DNA from: Variovorax jilinensis
GTDB taxonomy: Bacteria > Pseudomonadota > Gammaproteobacteria > Burkholderiales > Burkholderiaceae_C
Direction of reading: 5' to 3'
Assembly: GCF_030316885.1 (NCBI RefSeq)
Contig: NZ_JASZYQ010000012.1
Span: 19,808-83,807, forward strand
Length of the DNA stretch: 64,000 nucleotides
Shown here: in pieces, positions 37,109 to 45,491 of the stretch
Position numbering within the stretch: the first letter of the stretch is position 1
Layout: the number at the start of each line of letters is the position of its first letter
Translations under genes and position numbers: made by a program
The notes under the pieces: model-generated
The model's input: the letters and a program-made list of their open reading frames with translations, nothing else
Told to the model about the DNA's origin: nothing
The model's database searches: none

Positions 37109-38653
37109 ATGATCATCGATTCCTTCGACGCCGGCGCCGCCGCCTTTCCCGATCGCGTGTTCGTCCAGGGCGGCGACCTGCGACTCGACTACCGCGCGGC
37201 GGCCGACGCCTCGCATGCCGTTGCGGCAGCACTGGTTCGCGACGTGCGACCCGGAACGCACGTCGGCGTGCTGTCGCCCAACCACGCGATGGTGCTGCCC
37301 GCGATGCTGGGCGTGATGCGCAGCGGCGCGGTGTTCGTGCCGCTCAACGCGCGCGACCCGATCGACGACATCGTCTGGTTCGCGAGCTTCTGCGAGATCC
37401 GGGTGCTGATCTGCCATGCGCAGTACGCACCGCACCTGGAGCGCATGAAGGCCGGCATTCCGACGCTCGAACGCGTCATCGGCCTGACCGAGGTGCTGGA
37501 GCCGGCCGGCGACAGCATCGTGCAATGGGTTCGCGATTTCGCGGGCCAGCGCGTGAATGAGAGGCGGGCCGACGACGACATCGCGATCATCAAGTCCTCC
37601 GGCGGTACCACGGGCCGGCCCAAGGCGATCATGCAGAGCCATCGCTCGCTCGAGACGGCCTACCGCATCAGCAACCAATTCATGCCGCCGCGCAAGGACC
37701 CGGTACACCTGGTCGTGGCGCCGCTCACGCATGCAGCGGGGGCGACCATGGTGGCACTTGCACGCATCGGCGCGCGCAACGTGATCGCGCCTTCTGCCGA
37801 TCCGGCCGTGATCCTCGAGGCCATCGAGCGCGAGCGCGTCACCCACATCTTCCTGCCACCGACCATGATCTACCGCTTGCTGGCCCATCCCGACGTCGCC
37901 ACCCGCGATTGCACATCGCTGGAGTATGTGATGTACGGCGCGGCACCGATGTCGGTCGACAAGCTGCGCGAAGGCCTCGCGCGCTGGGGCCAGGTCTTCG
38001 TGCAGTTCTACGGCCAGTCGGAGGTGCCGGGCGTGATCACCTGCCTGTCGCGCAAGGATCACTTCGTGCATGGCGATGCCAATCTCGACCGACACCTGGC
38101 TTCGGCCGGTCGCCCTTCCGGTGCCTGCGAGGTCGCGCTGATGGACGACGAAGGAAACATCGTCGGCATCGGCGAGCGGGGCGAGATCGTGGCGCGCGGC
38201 GACCTGGTCTCGCCGGGCTACTACAACAACCCCGAGGCCACCGCCGAGGCTCGCGCCTTCGGCTGGCACCACACGGGCGACATCGGCGTGTTCGACGAGA
38301 ACGGCTTCCTCTCGGTGGTCGACCGCAAGAAGGACATGGTGATCTCGGGCGGCTTCAACATCTATCCGAGCGAGATCGAGCAGGTGATATGGGGCCATCC
38401 CGCGGTGCAGGACTGCGTGGTGGTCGGCGTTCCCGATGCCGACTGGGGCGAGCGCCTGACGGCCGTGGTCGAGTTGAAGGAAGGCACCCGCGCGACGGCC
38501 GAGGAGATCATCGACATGTGCCGGCAGCGCTTCGGAAGCCTCAAGACGCCCAAGCAGGTCGAGTTCTGGGGGTCGCTGCCGCGCAGCCCGGTCGGCAAGG
38601 TGCTCAAGAAGGACGTGCGCTCGCAGCTCGCGGCCGCGGCCGGGCAGGCCTGA
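37109..38653 (+). CDS. AMP-forming acyl-CoA synthetase, locus B
   Basis: 514 residues. IIKSSGGTTGRPKAIMQSHRS (P-loop), YVMYGAAPMSVDKLREGL, FYGQSEVPGV, WHHTGDIGVFDENGFLSVVDRKKDMVISGGFNIYPSEIEQ and PRSPVGKVLKKDVRSQL (catalytic Lys) mark a full ANL enzyme. It makes an acyl-CoA from a free acid and ATP. It is 36 bases after the DUF35 gene and 11 bases before the thiolase-like gene, clearly one operon. Differences from the locus-A ligase across the acyl pocket suggest a different acid, perhaps a later intermediate or a related substrate. Confidence 0.92.
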   Translation: MIIDSFDAGAAAFPDRVFVQGGDLRLDYRAAADASHAVAAALVRDVRPGTHVGVLSPNHAMVLPAMLGVMRSGAVFVPLNARDPIDDIVWFASFCEIRVLICHAQYAPHLERMKAGIPTLERVIGLTEVLEPAGDSIVQWVRDFAGQRVNERRADDDIAIIKSSGGTTGRPKAIMQSHRSLETAYRISNQFMPPRKDPVHLVVAPLTHAAGATMVALARIGARNVIAPSADPAVILEAIERERVTHIFLPPTMIYRLLAHPDVATRDCTSLEYVMYGAAPMSVDKLREGLARWGQVFVQFYGQSEVPGVITCLSRKDHFVHGDANLDRHLASAGRPSGACEVALMDDEGNIVGIGERGEIVARGDLVSPGYYNNPEATAEARAFGWHHTGDIGVFDENGFLSVVDRKKDMVISGGFNIYPSEIEQVIWGHPAVQDCVVVGVPDADWGERLTAVVELKEGTRATAEEIIDMCRQRFGSLKTPKQVEFWGSLPRSPVGKVLKKDVRSQLAAAAGQA

Positions 38654-38663
38654 ACGGCGAAGC

Positions 38664-39836
38664 ATGGACCCCAAGGCACTGCGTGGGCGCTACGCGATCG
38701 CCGGCATCGGCGAAGCCGGCATGGGAAAGGCCCAACCGGGCGACACGGCACTCTCACTGCAGTGCGAGGCGGCCCGGCGCGCGATCCTCGACGCCGGACT
38801 GCGGCCCCGCGACGTCGACGCCGTCTTCGCACACTGGGACGATCGCGCGGCGGGCCTGCTGGTGACCGAGTACATGGGCCTCGCGCCCCGCTACGTCGAC
38901 AGCACGGTTGTCGGCGGCCAGTCGAACCTCACCCACGTCGCCCATGCCTGCGCCGCGATGGAGGCCGGCCTGTGCGACGTCGCCCTCATCACCTACGGCA
39001 GCACCCAGCGCCTGGACCGCAGTCGGGCGCGCGGTGGCCACGCGCAGGACGCGCGCCTGCCGAGCGGCCAGTTCGTCCAGCCCTACGGCATGCTGAGCCC
39101 GATCGGCTTCTACGCGATGCAGGCGCGCCTGCACATGGACCGCTATGGCACCCGGGCCGAGGATCTCGGCGAGGTCGCGCTCGCAGCGCGACGCTGGGCA
39201 CAACTCAACCCCGACGCGATCGCGCGCGGCCCGCTTTCGATGGACGACTACCTGGCCTCGCCGCTGGTCGCCGACCCGCTGCGCAAGCTCGACATCTGCC
39301 AGGTGACCGACAGCGCCGGCGCGGTGGTGCTCGTGCGTTCGTCGCATGCCGAAGATCTGCCCCGCAAGCCGGTAAGGGTGGAGGGCTTCGCCGAGCGCTA
39401 CATCCAGCACGCCACGCCCTTCGGCAGCGACGACTGGATCGACAACGGCATCCTGGCGGATGTCGGCCGCCTGGCACTCGAACGCGCCGGCCTCGCGCGC
39501 AAGGACATCGACCTGGTCCAGATCTACGACGCCTTCACGATCGGCGTGCTGATCGGCCTGGAGGACCTCGGCTTCTGCGCCCGCGGCGAGAGCGGCGCCT
39601 TCGTCAAGGACGGCCGGGTCGCACCGGGCGGCAGCTTTGCGCTCAACACCTCGGGCGGCGGTCTGTCGTTCAACCACGGCGGGATGTTCGGCATGCCACT
39701 GCTGATCGAGTCGGTGCGGCAGCTGCGCGGCGATGCCGGGGCGCGGCAGGTCAGGGGCGCGCGCAACTGCCTGATGCAGGCCGGCGGCCTCGTGATGTCG
39801 GCCTACATGGTGATGGTGCTGGGCACCGACGGCTGA
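38664..39836 (+). CDS. thiolase-like protein of the DUF35-partner (Ltp2/SCP-x) class, no nucleophilic Cys
   Basis: 390 residues of thiolase fold: YAIAGIGEAGMGKAQPGDTALSL, VVGGQSNLTHVAHACAAMEAG and a C-terminal NTSGGGLSFNHGGMFGMPLLIESVRQLRG. At the turn where thiolases have the acyl-accepting Cys the sequence is GGQSN (Ser88 region), so classical thiolysis is unlikely. The C-terminal Cys of true thiolases is not obvious either. Homologs of this kind that act with a DUF35 partner are aldolases cleaving 3-hydroxyacyl-CoAs (Ltp2), and the partner gene is at 36630-37073. Retro-aldol cleavage of a CoA thioester is therefore the best guess. Last gene of the operon. Confidence 0.88.
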   Translation: MDPKALRGRYAIAGIGEAGMGKAQPGDTALSLQCEAARRAILDAGLRPRDVDAVFAHWDDRAAGLLVTEYMGLAPRYVDSTVVGGQSNLTHVAHACAAMEAGLCDVALITYGSTQRLDRSRARGGHAQDARLPSGQFVQPYGMLSPIGFYAMQARLHMDRYGTRAEDLGEVALAARRWAQLNPDAIARGPLSMDDYLASPLVADPLRKLDICQVTDSAGAVVLVRSSHAEDLPRKPVRVEGFAERYIQHATPFGSDDWIDNGILADVGRLALERAGLARKDIDLVQIYDAFTIGVLIGLEDLGFCARGESGAFVKDGRVAPGGSFALNTSGGGLSFNHGGMFGMPLLIESVRQLRGDAGARQVRGARNCLMQAGGLVMSAYMVMVLGTDG

Positions 39837-39930
39837 GCGCTGTGCTCGAACCGTGCAACTGCCACGGTACTTGGCCTGACCGACACCGCCGCAAATGCAG
39901 ACCCCATCAAGAGCAAGAAAAGGAACCGAT

Positions 39931-40401
39931 ATGTTCAGCGAAGCGTTGCTGCCCGTCATCGCCCAGCCGCAGTCCAACAAGCAGCGGCTTTTCGGTCGCT
40001 ACTTCATGGCGATCCTGATCGACCTCGTCGTGCTCAACCTGTTTGTCGAGTATTCGGAATGGGTGACCATCGATTCCTTCACCACCTCGCTGCTGGCTGC
40101 GGTAGTGCTCCAGGTGCTGCTGAAGCTCACGCTGGCAATCGAACACAAGGTGGCGAACTTCTTCGCGGGAAAGTCCGGCGGGCTGATGACCTTCTTTCGG
40201 TTCTTTAGCGCCTGGTTGGTGCTGTTCGGCTCCAAGTTCGTGATCCTCGAGGCGCTCACCATGGCCTTCGGCGAGAACGTCCGATTCGACGGCCCTTTTC
40301 ACGGCATCGCGATCCTGATCGCGATCATTGTCTCGATGCTTGTGGTGGAAGAAGGCGTCGCACGGCTCTACCGCAAACTTGGCGACGAGCCTTCGACGTA
40401 G
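39931..40401 (+). CDS. hypothetical four-helix membrane protein
   Basis: 156 residues; ATG at 39931 after AAGGAA. Four hydrophobic segments: ~23-40 (GRYFMAILIDLVVLNLF), ~52-68 (LLAAVVLQVLLKLTLAI), ~88-105 (FFRFFSAWLVLFGSKFVIL) and ~124-142 (GIAILIAIIVSMLVVEEGV), with short charged loops and a basic C-terminus. I recognise no named family. It lies 94 bases after the thiolase-like gene, so it may be separate from that operon; nothing else in the context predicts its role. Confidence 0.7.
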   Translation: MFSEALLPVIAQPQSNKQRLFGRYFMAILIDLVVLNLFVEYSEWVTIDSFTTSLLAAVVLQVLLKLTLAIEHKVANFFAGKSGGLMTFFRFFSAWLVLFGSKFVILEALTMAFGENVRFDGPFHGIAILIAIIVSMLVVEEGVARLYRKLGDEPST

Positions 40402-40733
40402 CGCCAGGATGAGATCGAAAGCGGCGTCGACTCGCCTTGCTCGCAACATCTGATTGCGTAGACATCCGCATTGGGCGTCGATGCGGCACGCCTTGTCGCA
40501 CCCCTGACCCCGACTCCAATCAACATGATTGCCCGAATTGAGCACCTTCCGAGCTGCCTAGACCGGTGCTCGAACTCGCGGCTCGTCCTCAAGAGCAGCA
40601 ACGAATCCAGCGCGTGGATGCCCGAAATTCGGCCAGGGGTCGCCGCCGATTTCTCGCCCGGCAATATCAGCCCAGGCCTGAGGACGGGCCTCCGCAAGAT
40701 GCGCTCGCCCGGCACCGCGCCACGGCGCGATCG
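40402..40733. other. spacer without recognisable gene
   Basis: 332 bases between convergent genes; only shadow frames, and no clear hairpin with a T-run. Confidence 0.4.
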
Positions 40734-43064
40734 CTATTTCGTGGGCTGGGGAATGTACTTGACGTTCACCTTGTCGATGGCACCGTTGAACCTGAATGGC
40801 GCCTTCTTGAAATAGTCGAGAGACACAGGCGAGCCGAGCGCGACGCCGATGTCGAGGCAGTCGTTGGCGGTGAACAGCAGCGGCGCACTCACGGGCACGA
40901 CACCTTCGGCCACTTCTTCGCCGTCGACGCGCAGCGTGATCTTCAGCGGGCCCGCGGGCCGCAGCTGCGCATACACGGTTTCCACCTCGATCTTCACGCG
41001 GCCGAGCGGTAGCTTGGTCCTCGCGCGGATCTTGGTGCGCATCAGGATGAAGAGGTTGTATTCGTAGCAGAGGATGCCGTCCTCGACGAACAGGGTCAGG
41101 CCGCCACTGTTGGCGCCGAGCTTGTACAGCACGCCCTGGGCATCAGCCGGGATGTCGGCGTCGATCGTCACGAGGTTCGGCCTGTTGCCCAGGGCCGGGG
41201 CCGTGAATTCGGGCATGCGCGTGATGTCGCCCGTGAAGTTCCACTCGGTCTGGGTCGGCCCCAGGCGCTGTTCGGGATGCAAGGCGACGGCCCACAGCCC
41301 GCCGCCGATCGGAAGCACCTTGTTTCTTGTGGCTTCGATCAGGAAGAGATCCTTCAACTGCGCGAGCTTCTCGGGCATCTTGGCAGCAAGGTCGTTGGCC
41401 TGCGTCCAGTCTTCGGCCAGGTTGTAGAGCTCCCAGACATCGTTGTCGGGCGTCCAGTCGTGGATGCCCGGCGGCAGGCCCGGAATCCACGGCGTGCGCG
41501 GCCCGAAGGCGCTGGCCATCCAGCCTTCGTGGTAGATGGCGCGGCTGCCCATGATCTCGAAGTACTGGGTGCGCAGCCGCCCCTCGGCCTTCGGGTCGTC
41601 GAAGGAATAGGCGAAGCTGACGCCGTCGATCGGGTCTTGCGGCACGCCGTTCACGACCCTCGGCGGCTCAATGCCGATCACCTCGTAGATGGTCGGAACC
41701 AGGTCGTTGCAGTGATGGAACTGGGTGCGCGGCGTGGTGTCCGGCTTGACCTTCGCCGGCCAGCGCACCGCCATCGGATTGCGCGTGCCGCCCAGGTGCG
41801 AGGCCAGCAGCTTGGTGCCCTTGTAGGGCGTGCTTCCTGCCCAGGCCCAGCCGGAATGGTATTGGTTGTCGACCAGCGGCGAGCCCAGCACGTCCAGCCC
41901 ACCGAGCGCGTCGAGCGCCTTGATGTGCTGATCGACCGTGGTCGGAATGCCGTTCTGCGCCAGCAGTTCGCTGATGGTGCCGTTCTGCCCTTCGGACGAC
42001 GAACCGTTGTCGCCCCAGATGTAGAAGACCAGCGTGTTGTCGGCATAGCCCAGGGCATCGACCTCGTCAAGCAGGCGCCCGACCTGGACGTCGACGTGCT
42101 CGGCGTAGCCCGCCGCCACTTCCATCAGGCGGGCCTGGAAAGGACGCTCGCTTTCGGGAATGTCGTCCCATGCGGTCATGGTCGGATGCCGCGGCGTGAG
42201 CTGCGCGTCGGCCGGTATCCAGCCCTTGGCCTTGGCGTTGTGGAAGACGCGCTCCCGGTAGGCGTCCCAGCCGGCGTCGAACTTGCCCTTGTACCTGTCC
42301 GCCCACTCCTTCATGACGTGGTGAGGGCCGTGGATCGCCCCACTGGCCCAGTACATGTAGAAGGGCTTGTCGGCCTGGAAGGCCTTGTGGCGACGCAGCC
42401 AGCCGATGGCGTCGTCGGCCAGGTCCTCGCTCAGGTGATAGCCCTCTTCGGGCGTGCGGGGCGGCAGCACGCTGGTGGTGTTGCGCACCAGGTTCGGCTC
42501 GTACTGCGAGGCCTCGCCGGCCAGGAAGCCGTAGAAGTATTCGAAGCCCATGTTCGTCGGCCAGTTCTCGAACGGGCCTGCGGCCGTGGTCTCCATGGCG
42601 GGCGTGTTGTGCCACTTGCCGAAGGCGCTGGTGCTGTAGCCGTAGTCCTTGAGGACTTCGGCACAGAGCGCGCTGCTCTTCGGGATGGTGCCGGCGTAGC
42701 CGTCCCAGTCGTTGGCGAGTTCTGCAATCTGACCGCTGGCCACGCGATGGTGGTTGCGCCCCGTGAGCATCGAGGCCCGTGTCGGCGAGCACATGGCGGT
42801 GGTGTGGAAGCGGTTGTAGGCGATGCCCTGGCTCACCACGCGATCGAGGGCTCGGGTCTGCACCTCGCCGCCGAACGTGCTCGGCAGGCCGGGCCCGGCA
42901 TCGTCGATCAGCACGATGAGGATGTTGGGGGCATCATCGGGCAGGCGCTGCGGCTCGACCCTGCGCTGGTACACGGACTCCTGCATCGTCCGGCCCGCCG
43001 TGCTGGCGGAAGGCGTTGGAGGAAAAGGGAGGGATTCCGCGGAGGCGGTCGTCTTCTTCGCCAT
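40734..43064 (-). CDS. arylsulfatase (type I, formylglycine-dependent)
   Basis: 776 residues. NILIVLIDDAGPG holds the metal-binding Asp pair. CSPTRASMLTGR has Cys92, which is converted to formylglycine in active sulfatases. Further motifs are GKWHNTP, YMYWASGAIHGPHH, VFYIWGDNGSSSEGQNG (metal Asp-Asn) and a KGTKLLASHLGGTRNPMAVRWP block. The length and the C-terminal beta-rich part match large bacterial arylsulfatases of the AslA/PAS type. No signal peptide is visible at the N-terminus (MAKKTTASAESLPFPP), so it is probably cytoplasmic. It would release sulfate from sulfate esters. Good AAGGAGC site before ATG 43064. Not obviously in an operon. Confidence 0.95.
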   Translation of the reverse strand: MAKKTTASAESLPFPPTPSASTAGRTMQESVYQRRVEPQRLPDDAPNILIVLIDDAGPGLPSTFGGEVQTRALDRVVSQGIAYNRFHTTAMCSPTRASMLTGRNHHRVASGQIAELANDWDGYAGTIPKSSALCAEVLKDYGYSTSAFGKWHNTPAMETTAAGPFENWPTNMGFEYFYGFLAGEASQYEPNLVRNTTSVLPPRTPEEGYHLSEDLADDAIGWLRRHKAFQADKPFYMYWASGAIHGPHHVMKEWADRYKGKFDAGWDAYRERVFHNAKAKGWIPADAQLTPRHPTMTAWDDIPESERPFQARLMEVAAGYAEHVDVQVGRLLDEVDALGYADNTLVFYIWGDNGSSSEGQNGTISELLAQNGIPTTVDQHIKALDALGGLDVLGSPLVDNQYHSGWAWAGSTPYKGTKLLASHLGGTRNPMAVRWPAKVKPDTTPRTQFHHCNDLVPTIYEVIGIEPPRVVNGVPQDPIDGVSFAYSFDDPKAEGRLRTQYFEIMGSRAIYHEGWMASAFGPRTPWIPGLPPGIHDWTPDNDVWELYNLAEDWTQANDLAAKMPEKLAQLKDLFLIEATRNKVLPIGGGLWAVALHPEQRLGPTQTEWNFTGDITRMPEFTAPALGNRPNLVTIDADIPADAQGVLYKLGANSGGLTLFVEDGILCYEYNLFILMRTKIRARTKLPLGRVKIEVETVYAQLRPAGPLKITLRVDGEEVAEGVVPVSAPLLFTANDCLDIGVALGSPVSLDYFKKAPFRFNGAIDKVNVKYIPQPTK

Positions 43065-43253
43065 GGTCGTTTGCTCCTTGATGCCCAGACCGCCGCACTC
43101 TATAGCGCATCGGTGGCTTGGCCTACGGGACCTTGTACCTATCGAAATGAGCTTGACAGTTTCTTGTGGCGGCGCTTGGCGCGATAGTTGTGCTCTAGTT
43201 CACCTGTTGCGGGTCCGGAAATTGCCACGCACCAAAATGTCCGCCCTAGGCCG

Positions 43254-43520
43254 TTACGGCCGCACCGTGTAGTTCGAGCCCTCGACGATGGGGAGGCAGT
43301 TGGCACCTTGCGCATTTCGCATCCACCGAACTGGATGTCGATCGTGCCGTGCTCCTGCGCTTGGCGGTCAGGTTGTTCAACGAATAGGCGTTGGCCGCAT
43401 TCTTTTCATAGTAGCCCGCGGCGTTGTAAACGCTGAGAGACCAGAAGCCATCGACCGGCACGTCCTCAGTGCCACGCAAGATGGCGTCTTGTATCCGTAT
43501 GCCATGCGCCCTTTTTTTCA
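43254..43520 (-). pseudogene. C-terminal remnant of a DUF1254/DUF1214 protein
   Basis: The minus strand encodes GTEDVPVDGFWSLSVYNAAGYYEKNAANAYSLNNLTAK split over two stretches, the hallmark of DUF1214 C-termini. The family's next pieces, GTIDIQFGGC and NCLPIVEGSNYTVRP, appear in the two other frames, ending at TAA 43254-43256. At least two frameshifts and a missing N-terminal half make it a dead fragment. Confidence 0.8.
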
Positions 43521-43953
43521 CGCGCAGCGGCCCCCGGTGACCATAGTTTGGCCGATCCGATGCTGCAGGCGGAGAAGCCAGCATCGTCGCCCGTCAACCG
43601 AGGGCAGGGAATTCGGCTTCTATCAGAGCCCCGAGCCACGCGTAAGCTTGCGCCGCATACGAGACTTCTCCGGCCTCCCGCACGGGCCTTAACAGACCTC
43701 GAATGTCCTCCGGAGCTTCCCCTTGCGACCTTCTGTAGCAGTAAGGCGGCGAATGCCACGTGGCGGCTCTCAAACTTGCCGAGATCGTCGACCATTGGGG
43801 AGTCCATAGAGCCAGCAAGGAGCGCATGTGCATACGGCTGACTCATTGCGGGTAGATCTTCCATGGATTCATTCACACCGAGTTCTGCATCAGTTCGAGG
43901 AGGTTCCGCAGCGATAGCGGTCAGCTGTTGAACGAGGCCAGTGGTCCGCTTTC
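43521..43953 (-). other. gap with possible further coding debris
   Basis: A minus-strand frame from an ATG near 43849 (MSQPYAHALLAGSMDS...) and a second frame ending near 43594 (...PEDIRGLLRPVREAGEVSYAAQAYAWLGALIEAEF) look like one broken gene. I recognise no family. Confidence 0.3.
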
Positions 43954-44058
43954 GCTGCGGAGCCGAATTCGGCAAACGGTGTTGCCTGACGACGGTGAGA
44001 GCCTCGCCGAGACCGCTCCGCCATCCAGGACGCCGTCGCCTTCGTCCACGTTTGCCAT

Positions 44059-44408
44059 TCAGACCAAGTGGAAAGCCGCCCCATTCGCCGCCGGCTTCCC
44101 CTGCGCTTTCTCGTAGACGCGGATGACGCCACGCAGCCGCTCGCACTCGCGCTCCAGGGCCGCGACCCAGGCGCGGGCGTGCTGGGCTTCGTTGTAGGCC
44201 TGCGTGTGGAGGGCGGCCATGCCCCAGCGGCTCTCGAACCAGAGGGTTAAGTACACCGCGCGGGCGCGTTTCCGCTGGCCTGGTAGCGCTGCAGCGTCCT
44301 AAAGCTCACCCCCAGATGCCGAGCAATTTGCCTTCGCGACTCGACCTGGTCGTCGAGCAAGTACTCGAGGGGTGGCAAGCGAGCGAACGAGGGCGCAAGA
44401 AATGGCAT
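44059..44408 (-). pseudogene. small phage-type HTH protein gene with frameshift (copy 2)
   Basis: ATG at 44408 with a GGAG site; reads MPFLAPSFARLPPLEYLLDD to RTLQRYQASGNAP and then shifts (ARCT, stop at 44247). One C is missing from the CCCCGC seen by comparison with copy 1. The remainder, YLTLWFESRWGMAALHTQAYNEAQ to AAFHLV, is intact in the next frame to 44059. Restoring the C gives a 116-residue helix-turn-helix protein. Confidence 0.75.
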
Positions 44409-44470
44409 GACAGGGCTCCTTAAAAGTCCCCATCCATTCGAAACCCAACGCTGCCGCCCCCGCCAAGCCC

Positions 44471-44485
44471 GCGACAGTTTGTCGC
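44471..44485. promoter_or_regulatory. palindrome GCGACA-GTT-TGTCGC, candidate operator (copy 2)
   Basis: Same perfect dyad and same distance to the HTH start as in copy 1 (11434-11448). Confidence 0.5.
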
Positions 44486-44838
44486 ACCCCCGCGCCACCC
44501 CGCGGCGCCTTTTTCATCCTATGCCGAGCGGGCTTTTTCTCGGGCAGGGAGAGTGCTTAAGAACTCAAAGCCCCCCGCGGCTGCATCAGACCCCTACTGC
44601 CCTTCCCGCTCATCTGCTCTTTCCCAGCGGCCTTTGACGGGGGCGCGCCGCGAATGAAATGAACATAATTTCCCCGTGGCAAGTTGGGTTGGGTTGTGCC
44701 CCGTTGGGCCTAAGTCTGCTTCCATTTGAGCTGCCGTTGCGGCCATCAACTGTCTTTCAGCTTGTTTGTCTTGCGCAATCTCAGCTGCGGCATCTGCCCA
44801 ACGTGGGCCCTCGGATCCTGCGCTTCTCAGTTATTGAC

Positions 44839-44848
44839 TGAACGTTCA
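44839..44848. promoter_or_regulatory. TetR operator before tetR (core TGAACGTTCA)
   Basis: Within TTGACTGAACGTTCAAAA just upstream of the TetR start. A very similar sequence in opposite orientation precedes the oxidoreductase gene (45456-45478). Confidence 0.65.
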
Positions 44849-44868
44849 AAAACAAGGAGAATCGCGTG

Positions 44869-45435
44869 ATGGCAAGACCCAAGCAGTTCGATCCAGACGA
44901 GGCGCTCGACGCAGCAGTGGGTCTGTTTCGAGAGTACGGCTTTGCGGGGACTTCCGCAGAGATGCTGACCGAGGCGATGCAGATCGGAAAGCAGAGCCTC
45001 TACAACACGTTCGGCGGGAAATGGGCGCTGTATTGCGCAGCGTTGGAACGCTATGCCACGGCTGAGACCAAGAGCCACATCGACGAGCTTCAGCGGGGTA
45101 CGTCGGCGTTCGCTGGCATTGAGTACATGATGAAACGTGTGGCGGCGGAGGCTCACCAACCGTGCCTTGGCGTGAACTCGATCAGCGAGTTCGGTGACGG
45201 TCGCGAGGATTTGACGAAGATCCGTGAAGCGGTAGGAAAGCCGCTGCGCACAGTCCTCGCATCGACAATCAGGCGGGCCCAGGCCGAAAAGGACTTGGCG
45301 TCCGACCTCGATCCGAACCACACAGCAGCATTCCTGTTGACAACCATAGCAGCGATCCGACTTGCGGCGCGAGCCGGCGCCCGAGATCCAGAGCTACTCG
45401 CAATCTCACGATTGGCGCTCCGGGCTTTGAGATAG
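44869..45435 (+). CDS. TetR-family regulator
   Basis: 188 residues. N-terminal HTH KQFDPDEALDAAVGLFREYGFAGTSAEMLTEAMQIGKQSLYNTFGGKWALY (split), then a helical C-terminal domain with GCLGVNS-like CLGVNSISEFG, typical of the regulators next to quinone reductase or SDR genes. AAGGAG precedes both a GTG (44866) and the ATG (44869); the ATG is taken. The operator in its own promoter and its copy before 45492 indicate repression of itself and the downstream oxidoreductase-SDR pair. The effector is probably an electrophile or quinone (family knowledge). Confidence 0.94.
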   Translation: MARPKQFDPDEALDAAVGLFREYGFAGTSAEMLTEAMQIGKQSLYNTFGGKWALYCAALERYATAETKSHIDELQRGTSAFAGIEYMMKRVAAEAHQPCLGVNSISEFGDGREDLTKIREAVGKPLRTVLASTIRRAQAEKDLASDLDPNHTAAFLLTTIAAIRLAARAGARDPELLAISRLALRALR

Positions 45436-45450
45436 GGCTGCTTTTTTTTT
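45403..45450 (+). terminator. possible weak terminator after tetR
   Basis: ATCTCA...TGAGAT arms around the stop codon followed by a run of nine T (45442-45450). The loop is long, so this is a weak call; the T-run is the main signal. Confidence 0.25.
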
Positions 45451-45455
45451 GACCT

Positions 45456-45478
45456 GTTTTGGAACGATTAGTCAATAA
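45456..45478 (-). promoter_or_regulatory. TetR operator before the oxidoreductase gene
   Basis: Read on the minus strand: TTGACTAATCGTTCCAAAA, matching TTGACTGAACGTTCAAAA at the tetR promoter at 15 of 18 positions. It ends 13 bases before the start at 45492. Confidence 0.65.
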
Positions 45479-45491
45479 AAGGAATATATAG

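Larger units (their letters stand above)
43954..44667 (-). repeat. 0.72 kb duplicated block, copy 2
   Basis: Direct repeat of 10908-11631 (see that entry). Differences include small indels near the left end and single substitutions. The pair brackets about 32 kb of catabolic and efflux genes. Confidence 0.85.

Noticed and set aside
41277..43187. 636-codon plus-strand frame opposite the arylsulfatase
   Set aside because: Shadow frame; the sulfatase signature is on the other strand.
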